The notes under the pieces were generated by a model. The model worked only from the letters and a program-made list of their open reading frames with translations, was not told the origin of the DNA and made no database searches. From the NCBI RefSeq assembly GCF_958450345.1, contig NC_088780.1, positions 2,974,501 to 3,038,500 of the forward strand: a stretch of DNA of 64,000 nt. Reading direction: 5' to 3'. A program made the translations under genes and the position numbers. Below, piece after piece: positions 50,701 through 59,901 of this stretch (the stretch's first letter is position 1; the number at the start of each line of letters is the position of its first letter). Origin of the DNA: Calliphora vicina. Its lineage: Eukaryota > Arthropoda > Insecta > Diptera > Calliphoridae.

Positions 50701-51662
50701 GGGCGTAAAGGTAGAAATGGTCTATTTCCAGCTACAGCATGCATTAAAATTGCTGGTTACTATGGTAAGTTCATGTGGCAGCTATTTTGTCGTTTGTTTT
50801 TCTTTTATTCTCCAAAAAAAAATAGAAAAGAATGCAAAATACACGGTTGTTGTTTGATGACAATCTTCGATGATTTATGGCGATTATGTATGGTGATGAA
50901 GTTGATAATTTGCTATTGGCAGCAAAGTTGGGGGGTCTTTATCATGGAAATTAAGCGATGACTAGACAAAGGGTTGTGGTTTGATAAACATGGCCACTTA
51001 ACTAACTATTGGAAAAGAGCTCCTAAAAATCTCCTTGTCTTTTAGAAAACAAAAAATAAAAATCTGATTTTGTCAACATTACGTTTAAAAATGCTTAAAA
51101 ATCGTTTGATATTTGTTTGGGTAGTAAATGTATACTTTCATTTCATTTAGAGTCTTAATTTTAAAATTGAATAAAAATCCATGTCTTCTTCACTAGAAAT
51201 CTCATCATATTTCAATTTAAACGAGAAGATTTTATTATATTTATTACCGACTTTAATTTACCACAACCTTCCTATCGTTTTAAAAATTCTCTAATTAATT
51301 AATATCCATATTACAGATGACACTGGTGAAACCATAACCGTTAGAGGCTGTGCTTTAGATAGTGGAACTTTAACCACAGACACGGAAATTGTACGCATGT
51401 CACACTGTGGTAAATTCTACTATGACGACAGGTATGTACAAATGCACGAAATATTATTTTAATAAATACTAAATAAAAAAAAACAATTTCCTTTTCCAGA
51501 TATGTACATGGCTGCCTGCAAAGTTGTAGTGATTCCGATGCATGTAATACCGCCTCCCAACCTCTACACATATCATCAACGACATCGCTTAGATTGAAAT
51601 ATTTGCTGATATCATTAGTTGTAATATTAATGAATAATTATCAATTGGATACCACCAGGTAG
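35667..51662 (+). CDS. Ly6/three-finger (uPAR-type) GPI-anchored protein, 4 exons, 183 aa
   Basis: Coding exons are 35667-35763, 50588-50764, 51317-51431 and 51500-51662. Together they make 552 nt in one frame, and every junction has GT..AG. Residues 1-35 form a signal peptide (hydrophobic run near 20-28, then 'VFA' before I36-D37). Ten cysteines follow: C38, C41, C51, C68, C84, C103, C122, C135, C139 and C145. The terminal C145-N146 pair is the Ly6 signature that closes the three-finger fold. N58-Y-S60 is a glycosylation sequon. Residues about 160-174 are hydrophobic after a Ser/Thr-rich stretch, fitting a GPI-attachment signal. Fly members of this family act at the cell surface (septate junctions, ion-channel and receptor modulation, as in Boudin, Crooked and Quiver/Sleepless). 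The exact orthologue was not identified, so no symbol is given. Intron 1 is 14.8 kb and holds the Helitron; introns 2 and 3 are 552 and 68 bp. Confidence 0.88.
36111..47504 (+). mobile_element. Giant non-autonomous Helitron carrying a 113 bp satellite array
   Basis: The 5' end TCTATATAAATAAATATC follows an A and runs into 'GTTCGTTGACAATTGCATCA' and 'GAGAACGGCCGGACCGATTT', the arrangement seen at 5' ends of insect Helitrons. The 3' end is a small hairpin (GACA-ACTTC-TGTC, about 47480-47492), then GGGTCAG and CTAG, followed by host T. That gives the A|TC...CTAG|T insertion pattern with no target duplication. The first 415 bp hold three diverged direct repeats of about 120-130 bp (starting near 36171, 36304 and 36423, each with 'GAAAAATTGACCACGCC'-like words). 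The last 160 bp are unique. No Rep/helicase frame exists, so it depends on another element. It lies in Ly6 intron 1 in the gene's direction. Confidence 0.8.
36527..47345 (+). repeat. Tandem array of about 95 copies of a 113 bp unit
   Basis: The unit can be followed by TTGGCCAATAAGCGTTTAAT, GAAAAGGGGCTCGATCTGTG, ATCACTCATATTTCTAGCC and a TTTTTTATATAAA tract. Successive units are mostly 113 bp apart. Variation is concentrated after AGCC (CAAAAATCAA, CAAAAATCGA, CAAAAAACGA, CAAAAATCAG), after TATATAAA (AACTC, TACCT, TACTT) and in GGGGCTC against GGTACTC. Higher-order copies are visible: a block of about 20 units repeats with a 2258 bp shift (from about 36970 and from 39228), a 771 bp block repeats (43300 and 44070), and a 390 bp block repeats (45041 and 45431). 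Truncated units occur near 43668, 44437, 45175 and 45565. The repeated 67-codon reverse frames here are by-products of the repeat. Confidence 0.95.
47596..48140 (+). repeat. Dispersed repeat family B, copy 2
   Basis: It lies in Ly6 intron 1 just after the Helitron. It shares with 5031-5690 the 'GAAACTGGCTGAAATCGGTC' block, 'CCCCCATACAAATGTCCTCC', 'GGCCCACTTCCGAAAATCAC' and 'ATAAATCTGTTAATAATGTT'. The left edge is 'CATCATGAGTGGCATGG', as in family A, so A and B may share a head. The 133-codon reverse open frame is repeat sequence; related but shifted frames appear in the other copy. Confidence 0.55.
48141..49519. other. Intron 1 sequence of the Ly6 gene, nothing recognised
   Basis: AT-rich sequence without exon signatures. 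The 76-codon reverse frame at 48918-49148 has no recognisable domain. Confidence 0.4.
49522..50288. mobile_element. MITE with TGGGCAATTCCA inverted ends, complete copy (about 767 bp)
   Basis: Left end TGGGCAATTCCACGAC and right end TGGAATTGCCCA are inverted, with TA immediately outside (49520-49521 and 50289-50290). The interior carries several GTCACGTACG words (about 49891, 49907, 50093 and 50261). It lies in Ly6 intron 1, 300 bp before exon 2. Partial copies are at 12690 and 21195. Confidence 0.7.
50588..50764 (+). CDS. Ly6 gene exon 2: first finger
   Basis: The acceptor CTATCTTTGCAG ends at 50587 and the donor GTAAGT starts at 50765. It encodes residues 33-91 with cysteines 38, 41, 51, 68 and 84. 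Reading continues open upstream and downstream into the introns, but those extensions are hydrophobic or lysine-rich intron sequence. Confidence 0.88.
51317..51431 (+). CDS. Ly6 gene exon 3: middle of the domain
   Basis: The acceptor is ATATTACAG and the donor GTATGT. It encodes residues 92-129, including C103 and C122 and the run 'DDTGETITVRGCALDSG'. It enters in phase 1 and leaves in phase 2. Confidence 0.88.
51500..51662 (+). CDS. Ly6 gene exon 4: C-terminal cysteines and GPI signal
   Basis: The acceptor is CTTTTCCAG. It encodes residues 130-183 with 'CLQSCSDSDACN', then the Ser/Thr-rich stretch, the hydrophobic 'YLLISLVVILM' and a short tail before TAG at 51660-51662. An AATAAA at 51904-51909 is a candidate polyadenylation signal. 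Confidence 0.88.
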
Positions 51663-54064
51663 CATTACATTCTCTAATTAGCATTACAGTCCAAAACATA
51701 TAGAGAAACATAAACCAAAAAAAAACCCTCAAAAACTAGAACAAAAACTAAACTATTATAAATCATGATAAGAATTTATTTATTATTAAGCTGTAAATTT
51801 TGAAAGCATTTATAGCAAAAAGAAAAAAATACGAAAATAATATCATAGATTATAACGATAAAAAAATCTATATTAAAAACATATTTTATGGATCGAAATA
51901 AGAAATAAATTCACACATTTTACACCATAAATCTATTGCAAACTACTCGTTCGTTCGTTCCGTACACACATTCAAAGTAAAAAATCTAAAAAAAAGAATA
52001 TTAAGTTTTTCTCAACATTTTAATACTCTTCGCACTGTAATACCAAGAAAAAACGCAAACTTTCTATTTAAAAAAAATTACTTATTTTTAGCAAAAAATT
52101 GTAATTTTTTTTTGCTGTATTTAAGCCAATCACCCATAAAATATAAAGATGTTTGTTCACTACTCTGCATTAGTTAGAAATATTATGAAAAATAAAAACA
52201 ACAAGAAAAAAATCATTAAAAAAAAGCAAACTGAAAGAAAACCCAATTTTCCTCTGGCACACGTAACTTTGTTATTATACACTCAAATAAATTTTAACGA
52301 TATCGAAGGCGATTTTCTTTCTGTTTCTTTGTCCTCCTTTTTTTGGTTTTTGTTTGTAATTTGTTTTCTTACAAGTGAATTAACATTATTATTATTATTA
52401 TTATCGTGCACAGAGATTGAAAGGAATTAAATTAAGATTCTTAAAACATTTGGTTTTGAAGAAATTTTTAAAACTTTATTATTATTTATGAAATATTTGA
52501 TTCCAAACTTAGGTTGATTTGGCAACCGCCTCAGATCGTTGTTATATCCTAAGCAAAAAAAAAGTATGTATTCAAATTCTAACCATTCATCATGTGCAAC
52601 CAAAGATTCGAATGAATTAATTTTGAATTCAATTCTTCTTAACAATTCCAGTAAAACATTCAGCTCGGATTAATTCGATGTCTTAATTCCTTAGTACTCC
52701 AAATGTATTGAATTCATTGCTTTCAGAATTCATTCTTTATAGTATTAGTTCCTTATTGAATCATTAAAGTTTTCCTTAACTCAAATCCATTACAAAATAG
52801 CTTTATAAAATACGAGTATTTTCAATAATTGAAATTTTCTTCAATTCAAATCAATTACAAATAGACCTAAGTAATTTTTTTCTTCAATTCACATTGTAAA
52901 TTATTAAAAATGAAAAAACAAATTGGAAATTCAATTTGTTTTCGATTTGAATTAACAACAATTGATTCAAAGGTTGAGTAAATTCTGTTATGAATTAATT
53001 CAAGTATGAGTGAATTCTATTTAAATAAAAGCCTCTGAATAAGCTAAAGAATTAGATTTATGAAGTGAATGACTGACATTTTTAATTCCAAATTAAGATT
53101 TTATTGAATTAAGTTCAAATAGTATTAATTAGTTTCAAGCCCTTTGTGTTAAAAATCAATAGTTTGGATCTTCCGAAATCACTATAGGAGAAACATGTCT
53201 TATTAGTGACCTTGAGAGCATCAAAATCTAACTCATTCTCATGATACACTCAAATATGTATATTCAGTATATTCAGATACCAATTAAGTTTGCCATCCAA
53301 TTTCTGCATAATCGAATAACGATAGTGTTACTCTTTTAAAAAAAACCGTTCACTAGAGAGTCTAGCGCAGTTTCAGTCGATCTGCCCTTGATATAGGCAT
53401 GTTAAGCTTTGGATAGTTGGTTCAAGCAATGATTTAATGCAAGGAAGAAAAATAGCCGAATTGGTCTAAATTCCATAGCCTTAGAGTGGAATGTTTCCCT
53501 CAATTTATAATGAAAACTACCTTATATGGTCATATAACCATCGTGATGGAACATGTGACTTGATCAGTAAGAGTCATGACATCATGCTGCTGATATTCTC
53601 CTGTAGGCCTGCTTTTTTATTTATGTTTTGCAGTTCAATTTATTTAATTCCTTTAATTCTCTGTGCAAACATCAAATAAAGAAAAGTTAAAACTAAAACT
53701 TAAATGTGATTTAAATTTAATGCAATTTATGTACTAAATAAGTATTACAATTACAATTTATATAAATATATCTATATTAACTAACTATGTAACTTAAACA
53801 AAAAATAAGAATTAACTAAAAATACATACTGGCTTAACTAATTAATAATACTTATGTACTAAACTGAATATGATTAGCTATATATTAATTTAAATTTAAT
53901 AAATGACTATTTTTTACATTTCACATTTTTCTAATTGCACTATGGATCATAAATACAATTAAGTCACATACAATTCGTTATTGGTTTTATCAAAATTTCA
54001 GAATAAATGCAGAAGTTTAAAGAACCGCTTTCTATAACAAAATAAAATAATTCTTCAATTTGAA

Positions 54065-54500
54065 TCTATATACCCTTCACCATGAGTGGCATTTATATAT
54101 ATTCTGGATGTTGAAATCAACTTTCCGTAGCCCTCAAATAACTTACATATATGATTCAAACATCCATATATAGGCAAAAATTAGGACTATTTTTTATTTA
54201 TATCTACGTCAATAATATACACAATTTGGATATCTAATGATAGATATTTCAAAGACCTTTTCAAAGATGTATATAAAGTCATAGTAAGTCGGATAATGGG
54301 TCAAAATAAGGAAAAAAATTTTAATTCAAATTTTTTTCAACAAATAAAAAATTTTTTATTTAATTTTTGTCACAAATTTTTTTCAATAATAAATTAAAAA
54401 TTTGATTTTTTAAATTTAAAAAAAAAATTTAAAATTTTTTTTTAAATTCTGTTTACCTAGAAATATTTAAAGTATGTATTATTTGGTGAAGCGTACACAA
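54065..54500 (+). repeat. Dispersed repeat family A, decayed copy
   Basis: It starts 'CCCTTCACCATGAGTGGCAT' and contains 'CAACTTTCCGTAGCCC', 'GGATATCTAATGATAGATAT', 'TAAGTCGGATAATGGGTC' and an AAATTTTTT tract, then 'TTTGGTGAAGCGTAC'. The usual GATTCGGC terminus is lost. Confidence 0.55.
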
Positions 54501-55384
54501 TAGAATTGCTTTCCGATTGAGAGTAAAACCCATTTTTTTCCAAATTAAACCAGTTTCAGTTTATTTTTAATTATTTGTTTTTTTAATAATTTTTCAATGT
54601 CATACCAAAAACTTGACATTTGTTTTAATATATAAAACTTTGTCAAATTAAAATTAATAAATCAGAAATAATAAATCTTTTTTGAATTAATAAAATCAAA
54701 CGGAATCTGTAGAATCTAAGACAAAATCGATAGGATTAATAACTACTGAACTCTTACTTTTCCAAACGAATATTGTGACCGGCCTGAAAATCTCATATTT
54801 TCTTTCCATAGTGCAATTTATTGTTAACATATTTATTATTTCATTATAAACTTTTTACTTAATTTTATTAAATTAAAATTTATCAATTGAATACTTGTTG
54901 TAGTTAGGTTCAATATTAAATACAAACATACATATTTCCTTAGTTAAAAAAAATTAAATCTTAATTCAGGAATTTTTAATTAAATGCATAGACTAAACAC
55001 ATGTATATACTAACACCTATACTAACATATTAAATAAAAACACATACAAGTGTGTATTTTAAACCAACTGTTGAGTTAACAAAAATATTTGAAACATATT
55101 CATTTTTTATTAATTCTTTAATAGATTTTATAACAAAAAACTAATTAATAAGTTTATGCATATTAATAATAATTTATTAACATAGTCTAGAATATTTAAA
55201 AAAAAAGTAAATAGATAAAATAAAACAAACAAAACGGAATTATGTAAATTTTTTTTAAAAACGAAAACACAATATCACAAACCTTAATTCAAATTGAAAC
55301 CATAGCATGTACTGAAATTACCCAATTGGAATATTTTGTGGCAATATAAATAAAACCAGCTTGTCCTTATTACTTATACTGTTA

Positions 55385-55485
55385 GCAGGACAAAATCGCT
55401 GCTCAGTGAATTTGTTTATATTCATCTGCTACAGCTTTTCAGTACACTAGTGACAATCTACTGATTTTGTCCTGCTGACATTTGA
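55385..55485. repeat. Inverted pair AGCAGGACAAAATC / GATTTTGTCCTGCT
   Basis: A 14 bp perfect inverted repeat (55385-55398 and about 55460-55473) brackets about 60 bp that includes 'CTACAGCTTTTCAGTACACTAG'. It could be a stem-loop in the 3' UTR or intergenic RNA, or ends of a tiny element. No target duplication was seen. Confidence 0.55.
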
Positions 55486-56657
55486 TAAAAAGCATGAGAA
55501 ATGGGAGATTGTTAATAGAGTAGAATTACAAAATACAGCAGTAATCTGAAATTTCATTTAGCCTAATATATTATCTTGTGTATATTAATTTAGTTAGACT
55601 TTATGTATTTAGTATTCAAAAATAAAAACTTTTGTTTTCTCAAATAAAAAGGAAAACCCCAGTTAATTTTTATAGCAATATTATAAAGTACCCCCCAATA
55701 TACCACATACATACTTATATTTATATTTATAAAACAGCCTAAGTAAATGAATAAAACATAACAAGGTAAATATAAAAGGACCAAGTTTAATATAAAAAAA
55801 ATATATAGAAAATTTAAAACAAAAACAAACAAATAAACAAGAAAACACAATTTAAGCCAAGTTGAGGTGTGATAATGAAAGGAATTTTTATTCAAACAAA
55901 CAAAACAAAAAAACACCTACTAAATCAGCAAACAAACAGAAACAAAAAACACAAATTTAAATAAATCAAAAAAATAATTAACATTCTTCATTTAAATACA
56001 AATGAGCTTGTTGTTAAGGTTTCCTTTATATAAATATAAAAAACAAAAAAAAAAATTAAATTAAATAAAAAAGAATATAAAATATACATGATAACTGGGC
56101 TTCAAACAAAAGGTTAACTTTGCTCTCGTAAAAACCAAAAAAATAAATCAAATTTAAATAAAAAATACTAAATATTAGATAAAACCCATAAAGCTTGCAT
56201 TATCATCAAAAACTAAACAATAAACCAAATCAAAAAATTTCAAAAATTTTCGAATTAGGCAAAGCTTAATTAATTAAATTGATAATTACAAGCTTAAGTT
56301 TTATTAAACGAAAAAATATAAAAAAAAACTGACCAAAAAATCATAAAATCGCTATTTTCTATTTCATAAAAACTTTATAAAATTTAAGCTAAAACACAGA
56401 AGCAAATCAAAAAAACCATAATGTATAAATTTGCTACAAAAAAAGAAAATAAATTACATTAAATATATATTTAAAAAAAATACATTTATTGTACATGTAT
56501 ATTTATTGTTTGCATTTAAAAGCATTTGCTTCTAAAAGAAATACAAAAAAAATCAAATCAAAAATTAATAAACAAAAAAAAATTGCATTACAAAATAAAT
56601 TATTACTAAAAAGAAATCTATTACAAAAACAATCAGTAATAATGGAACGTTTGTAGT

Positions 56658-56663
56658 TTTATT
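56658..56663 (-). terminator. HGH1 polyadenylation signal AATAAA
   Basis: Read on the - strand, AATAAA begins only 7 nt after the HGH1 stop codon. The 3' UTR would therefore be very short unless a later signal is used. Confidence 0.55.
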
Positions 56664-56670
56664 TCAACAT

Positions 56671-56779
56671 CTACAGCAGATCCTCTAAATAATCCATATC
56701 TTCTTTAACAAACTTAACGGCCACATCTTCGGGTACGTCCACCTGTTTGTAGTCGTCCAAACCAATTTCGTCTTCTCTT
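56671..56779 (-). CDS. HGH1: HGH1 exon 5
   Basis: Acceptor TTTTTGTAG. It completes the Lys codon and reads 'REDEIGLDDYKQVDVPEDVA' to the stop at 56671-56673. The acidic tail with 'VPEDV' is typical of HGH1 C-termini. Confidence 0.9.
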
Positions 56780-59700
56780 CTACAAAAAGGTATAAGAGAA
56801 AATATTAAATTTAATTTAGTAAGTATAAATTTATATACAAAGCTTAGGTACGTACTTTATTAAAATGTCCACAACATTTTCGCATGCCAGTAGACATTCC
56901 TTGTCTTTGCCCTCTTTGGCTTCCCATTTGTGTAGCTCGCGAAGAATTTCATAGACACCTTTTTGTCTCAATTGCTCTCGCGATTTTTTTGTTGAACACA
57001 ATTGTAGCAATGATTCCAATAGCATTTTACGCAAATCTGGATCTTCTTCGCGTGTCTTGGTTTCGGGTAAGTACTGAAATTAGAAAAAAGGAGAAATTAT
57101 GAAATAAGAAATACATTTTTTTTTATGAATAAAAATTTAAATTGGTTTTATTTTTTATAAAATTTTAAAAGTATCTTTAAAAACATGAATTAATAATGGA
57201 CAGAATTAAGTAAAACACTAAAATTTTCTATCTATGGTCATTGATAGAGGGCAACAAAATCACAAATTTTCAGAAATAAATTTTTAAAACTATATGAGAA
57301 TATATTGCTCAGCAAAGCTTATGGTGAATGCGTTCCATCGGTTTCAACGAGCGAAGGATGGTTTGTAAGGTGTAGATGTGGGGATTTTGACACAGAAGAC
57401 AAAGATCGCCCAGGCCTACCACAATAGTTTGAAAACCAACAATTGAAAGCATTACTCCATGAAGATTATTGTCAACCTCAACAAGAGGTTGCATACTGAT
57501 TGGGTGCTACTCTAGCTACAATTCGTTTGCGAGCAGTAGGATTCATCTAAAAACGTGGAAATTGGGTACCATACGACCTCGAAATGCTGCTTGATCGCTA
57601 TAAAAGAAATCATTTTTGCATCGAATCATTACTTGCGATGAAAAAATGGATCCATTACGATTACCCAAAGGGTAAGAGATCGTATGTACAGCCTGGCCAA
57701 CCAGCCGAATCCTCTGTATTTGGTGGTATCAAAAGGGTCCTATTTATTGTTTTCCAAATATTTTCAATATCTGTCATATTTTCTAAGAATGTAAAACTAT
57801 TAAGACGATGTGTAAGCAAAAATAACTTTATTATCTTCAAAATCATATTTTAAAGATAATTTATAATTAAAACTTTCAAAAATAATTGAAAAACAATTTT
57901 TTACAAATGATTCCGTATTAAAAAATAAAAAAAAATTCTGCCGTACCACTTAAATGAAAATAAATTGAGTTCAAAAAGAAATACTTCCAAATGGTTATTG
58001 AAGAAAGAGTTAAAAACCATTAATAAGGAATAATAATTACATATGTATGTATCTAATTCTAAAAAATACATATTTCGTTTTTGAAAAAAATATTTTTTCA
58101 ATAAAATTTCTTATTTCTGTTATATTTTTCCATATTATTATCGCTGTCGAATAAATAAGAACAATTAATTTAAGTGCATATTTCGTTGTTTTAAATACAT
58201 ATGTACGTTTAATAATATCTTGTAAAACAAATCGCAACATATGGTAACTCAATTATTTGGTTTTAAATTTCCTTTTTCAATGCTGCCAGTCAACCTCAAT
58301 TGCAAGCTTTTATCTTCTTCCTTTTCCGGAGTTGATGTTGCCACTCAACTTTGTTTGCTTAAGAATTTCAAACTTGTAATGTAACGTCTTTTTACCATAT
58401 AAAAAGCGAGCTGGCAACACTTTTTATTGCATTCATTCTTCTTGTTCTTCTAATGACTTTTATTTAATTCTGCTTCTTCACGATGAGTAAATGACGCGCA
58501 AAGTAGTGCAAATTGGACATTGTGAAAAATATTAAATTTTCTTTGTTAAATAAAATAAGTGAGTGTTTAAAAGTGCAATTAATTGAAATTTAAGGTGAAT
58601 TGAAGTGCTAAAATAAAATTTTGTGTAAAAGTGCAACGAATTTCTGAAAAACAACAGCAATAAGAACTACTGTAACGTTTCTACGACAATAAAATCTACG
58701 CTTCGCAATGAACCGAGTCTCACTCGGTCTAAGATTGACAAACCGGCAACTGATGCATCAACGGAAAGTTATTACCCTGGAATTAACTCCCGGCAACATA
58801 GGAATATGGCCAACAACAATAACGATACTTTGTTGGGGCTTCAACAGGTAAGGTAAGTAAACCTAAAATTTCATTTAACTTACTTGCAACTCCAATGGCA
58901 ACATTTCATTCTCCTCATCCGAAAACTCTTCCGGTCCACAGAGTGGATACAAAATGGCATAAAGTATGTCGTCGGTTTCCCTTAGAATTATGTCGTGGTA
59001 CACGGGATCAAAGCAAATATTCTTCAAAATACCAATTGTGCCACCACGTCGTATAATTGATTCTTCATAAGAGGCAAAAGGTAGAATCTTGTCTAATAGA
59101 TTGTATTTATTGTGACAAAACAATTCACGACTCCTAGTAGTTTGAGTCATGTTACAGAAAATGGGAGCCAAATAGTGTAATTTAGCCTTCTTTTTATTAT
59201 AGTCCAGTTTAGCAAAAGCTTTTGCTAAATTCAGCAGAGTTTTGGGATCTTTTTCCAACTCATCTAGAATTTCATGAGCCAACGATTCAACGCGAGAAAG
59301 ATTACTTAAAACCATAGTCCAGGGATCAGCTAATTCAGAATTTTCATCAGTAATATGTGTAACGGCAGCGGCCACTATATCAAATTTCTACAAGTAAAAC
59401 AAATTTTTAATAAAATGTGTTCAGTTTCCATAATTAGCTAAAAAAAAACATACAGGATGCACTTGTTTAGCCGTTTGGAAAATTTTTTTAGCACCCTCCT
59501 CATCGGCTGTTAGATTTATCAAACATAAAACGGTATCTTTTGAAATGGCCAAAGTTGGATCAGCAGTTAAATTAAATATAGCTATAATCAAATCATCCAG
59601 TGATAAAATAGCAGATTTTCCTTCAGGCGATCCAGTAAGACCTGTATAATAATAATTTTAGTGTTTGCCATAGAAATATTTAAGAGCAGTGAATCTCACC

Positions 59701-59784
59701 CAATACATGTGTTAGGGCCACCGCCTTTAAATCCAATCTTTGTGTTGGTTGCAAAAATTGCACAAATTCCGCTAAACTCTCCAT
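56671..59784 (-). CDS. HGH1: HGH1 homologue, 5 exons, 367 aa
   Basis: Exons in order of translation are 59784-59700, 59641-59454, 59387-58884, 57073-56856 and 56779-56671. They make 1104 nt in one frame, and each intron has GT..AG. The protein starts MESLAEFVQFLQPTQRLDLK and ends 'VKEDMDYLEDLL'. It shows the helical, Leu-rich ARM-like repeats of HGH1/FAM203 ('IFNLTADPTLA', 'LCLINLTADEEGA', 'APIFCNMTQTTRSRELF', 'GGTIGILKNICFD', 'LYPLCGPEEFSDEENEMLPL') and the C-terminal 'VDVPEDV'. HGH1 proteins are cytosolic chaperones that work with TRiC/CCT in folding translation elongation factor 2. The length agrees with the family's usual 370-390 aa. Introns are 58, 66, 1810 and 76 bp. The long one contains a mariner relic and, on the other strand, a candidate promoter and exon. 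Confidence 0.93.
56856..57073 (-). CDS. HGH1: HGH1 exon 4
   Basis: Acceptor ATTTCAG; donor GTACGT. It encodes 'YLPETKTREEDPDLRKMLLE' through 'ACENVVDILIK'. Phase 0 in, phase 2 out. Confidence 0.92.
57300..57750 (+). pseudogene. Decayed mariner transposase in HGH1 intron 3
   Basis: The + strand frames give 'AYGECVPSVSTSERWF', 'DTEDKDRPGLPQ', 'ENQQLKALLHEDYCQPQQEV', 'ATLATIRLRAVGFI', 'GNWVPYDL', 'LLDRYKRNHF', 'MKKWIHYDYPKGKRSYVQPG' and 'QPAESS'. This is the N-terminal two thirds of a mariner enzyme in order, with stops and a deletion around the first catalytic Asp. It lies antisense to HGH1 and belongs to the same subfamily as the relics at 23870 and 26790. Open frames of the opposite strand here are shadows. 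Confidence 0.85.
58398..58440 (+). promoter_or_regulatory. Candidate core promoter: TATA box and initiator
   Basis: TATAAAAAG at 58398-58406 is followed by GCTGGCAACACT, which resembles a GGCAAC-type core motif enriched in fly promoters. TCATTC at 58433-58438 then matches the fly initiator TCAKTY, with a possible start at 58435. The spacing of about 37 bp is slightly long; 58431 would be an alternative start. The promoter faces away from HGH1 exon 4 and towards exon 3, on the + strand. Confidence 0.5.
58435..58847 (+). other. Candidate first exon of an unidentified + strand gene
   Basis: Downstream of the promoter come leader-like words (AAGTGCAA, GTGCAATTAATTG), then a frame open from about 58625 to 58847. 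Its first ATG (58806) gives MANNNNDTLLGLQQ and then CAG|GTAAGGTAAGT, a double donor at 58848 and 58853. An earlier ATG at 58708 opens another frame (MNRVSLGLRLTNRQ...). The longer frame upstream of 58806 also reads as plausible protein ('RSKIDKPATDASTESYYPG'), so the true start is undecided. No downstream exon was recognised up to the end of the window. The protein was not identified. Confidence 0.45.
58884..59387 (-). CDS. HGH1: HGH1 exon 3
   Basis: Acceptor CTTGTAG; donor GTAAGT after 'LPLELQ'. It is exactly 168 codons, phase 0 at both ends. It carries the central ARM region and the acidic 'EEFSDEENE' loop. Confidence 0.93.
59454..59641 (-). CDS. HGH1: HGH1 exon 2
   Basis: The acceptor is TTATACAG and the donor GTATGT. 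It encodes residues 29-91, including 'LTGSPEGKSAILSLDDLII' and two ARM-like 'NLTAD' turns. Confidence 0.9.
59700..59784 (-). CDS. HGH1: HGH1 exon 1
   Basis: It encodes residues 1-28 plus one base. The start ATG is the complement of 59782-59784, and the donor reads GTGAGA. No upstream in-frame extension is needed, and the N-terminus agrees in type with other HGH1 proteins. Confidence 0.88.
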
Positions 59785-59876
59785 GTCGTTTGTTTTTTAT
59801 TTAATAATTATTAAAAATATGTTATATTTTCGTGTGGTTGCTTTTGTTTACTTCGAAGATAAAAAAAATTGTGGTG

Positions 59877-59901
59877 AACAGCTGTTTTGAGTCTACACGT
59901 G
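59877..59901 (-). promoter_or_regulatory. HGH1: HGH1 upstream E-boxes
   Basis: AACAGCTGTT (59877-59886) and CACGTG (59896-59901) lie about 95-120 bp upstream of the HGH1 start codon. No TATA box is evident there. CAGCTG E-box-type core motifs are common in TATA-less housekeeping promoters of flies, which fits this gene. Confidence 0.4.

Larger units (their letters stand above)
51663..56657. other. Convergent intergenic region and 3' UTRs, AT-rich
   Basis: This lies between the 3' ends of the Ly6 and HGH1 genes. The first part is probably Ly6 3' UTR. From about 52430 to 53150 the sequence is rich in GAATTC, GAATTAA and TTCAATTCAAATC words. A family A fragment lies at 54070-54500. An inverted pair flanks 55385-55485. 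From 55590 to 56640 it is extremely A-rich on the + strand. No further coding exon was found; the open frame at 55590-55916 is A-rich sequence read backwards. Confidence 0.5.

Noticed and set aside
50506..50961. A single 151-codon gene covering Ly6 exon 2
   Set aside because: It runs through a clear acceptor (50587) and donor (50765). The spliced model gives a full ten-cysteine Ly6 protein with signal peptide and GPI tail, which the unspliced frame does not.
53330..53690. Possible Tc1-type transposase start near 'SSNDLMQGRKIAELV'
   Set aside because: Only a short resemblance in one frame, with stops on both sides and no catalytic motif.
55590..55916. 108-codon Phe/Leu-rich reverse frame
   Set aside because: It is A-rich + strand DNA read backwards (poly-Phe/Tyr/Leu composition), with no start context or domain.
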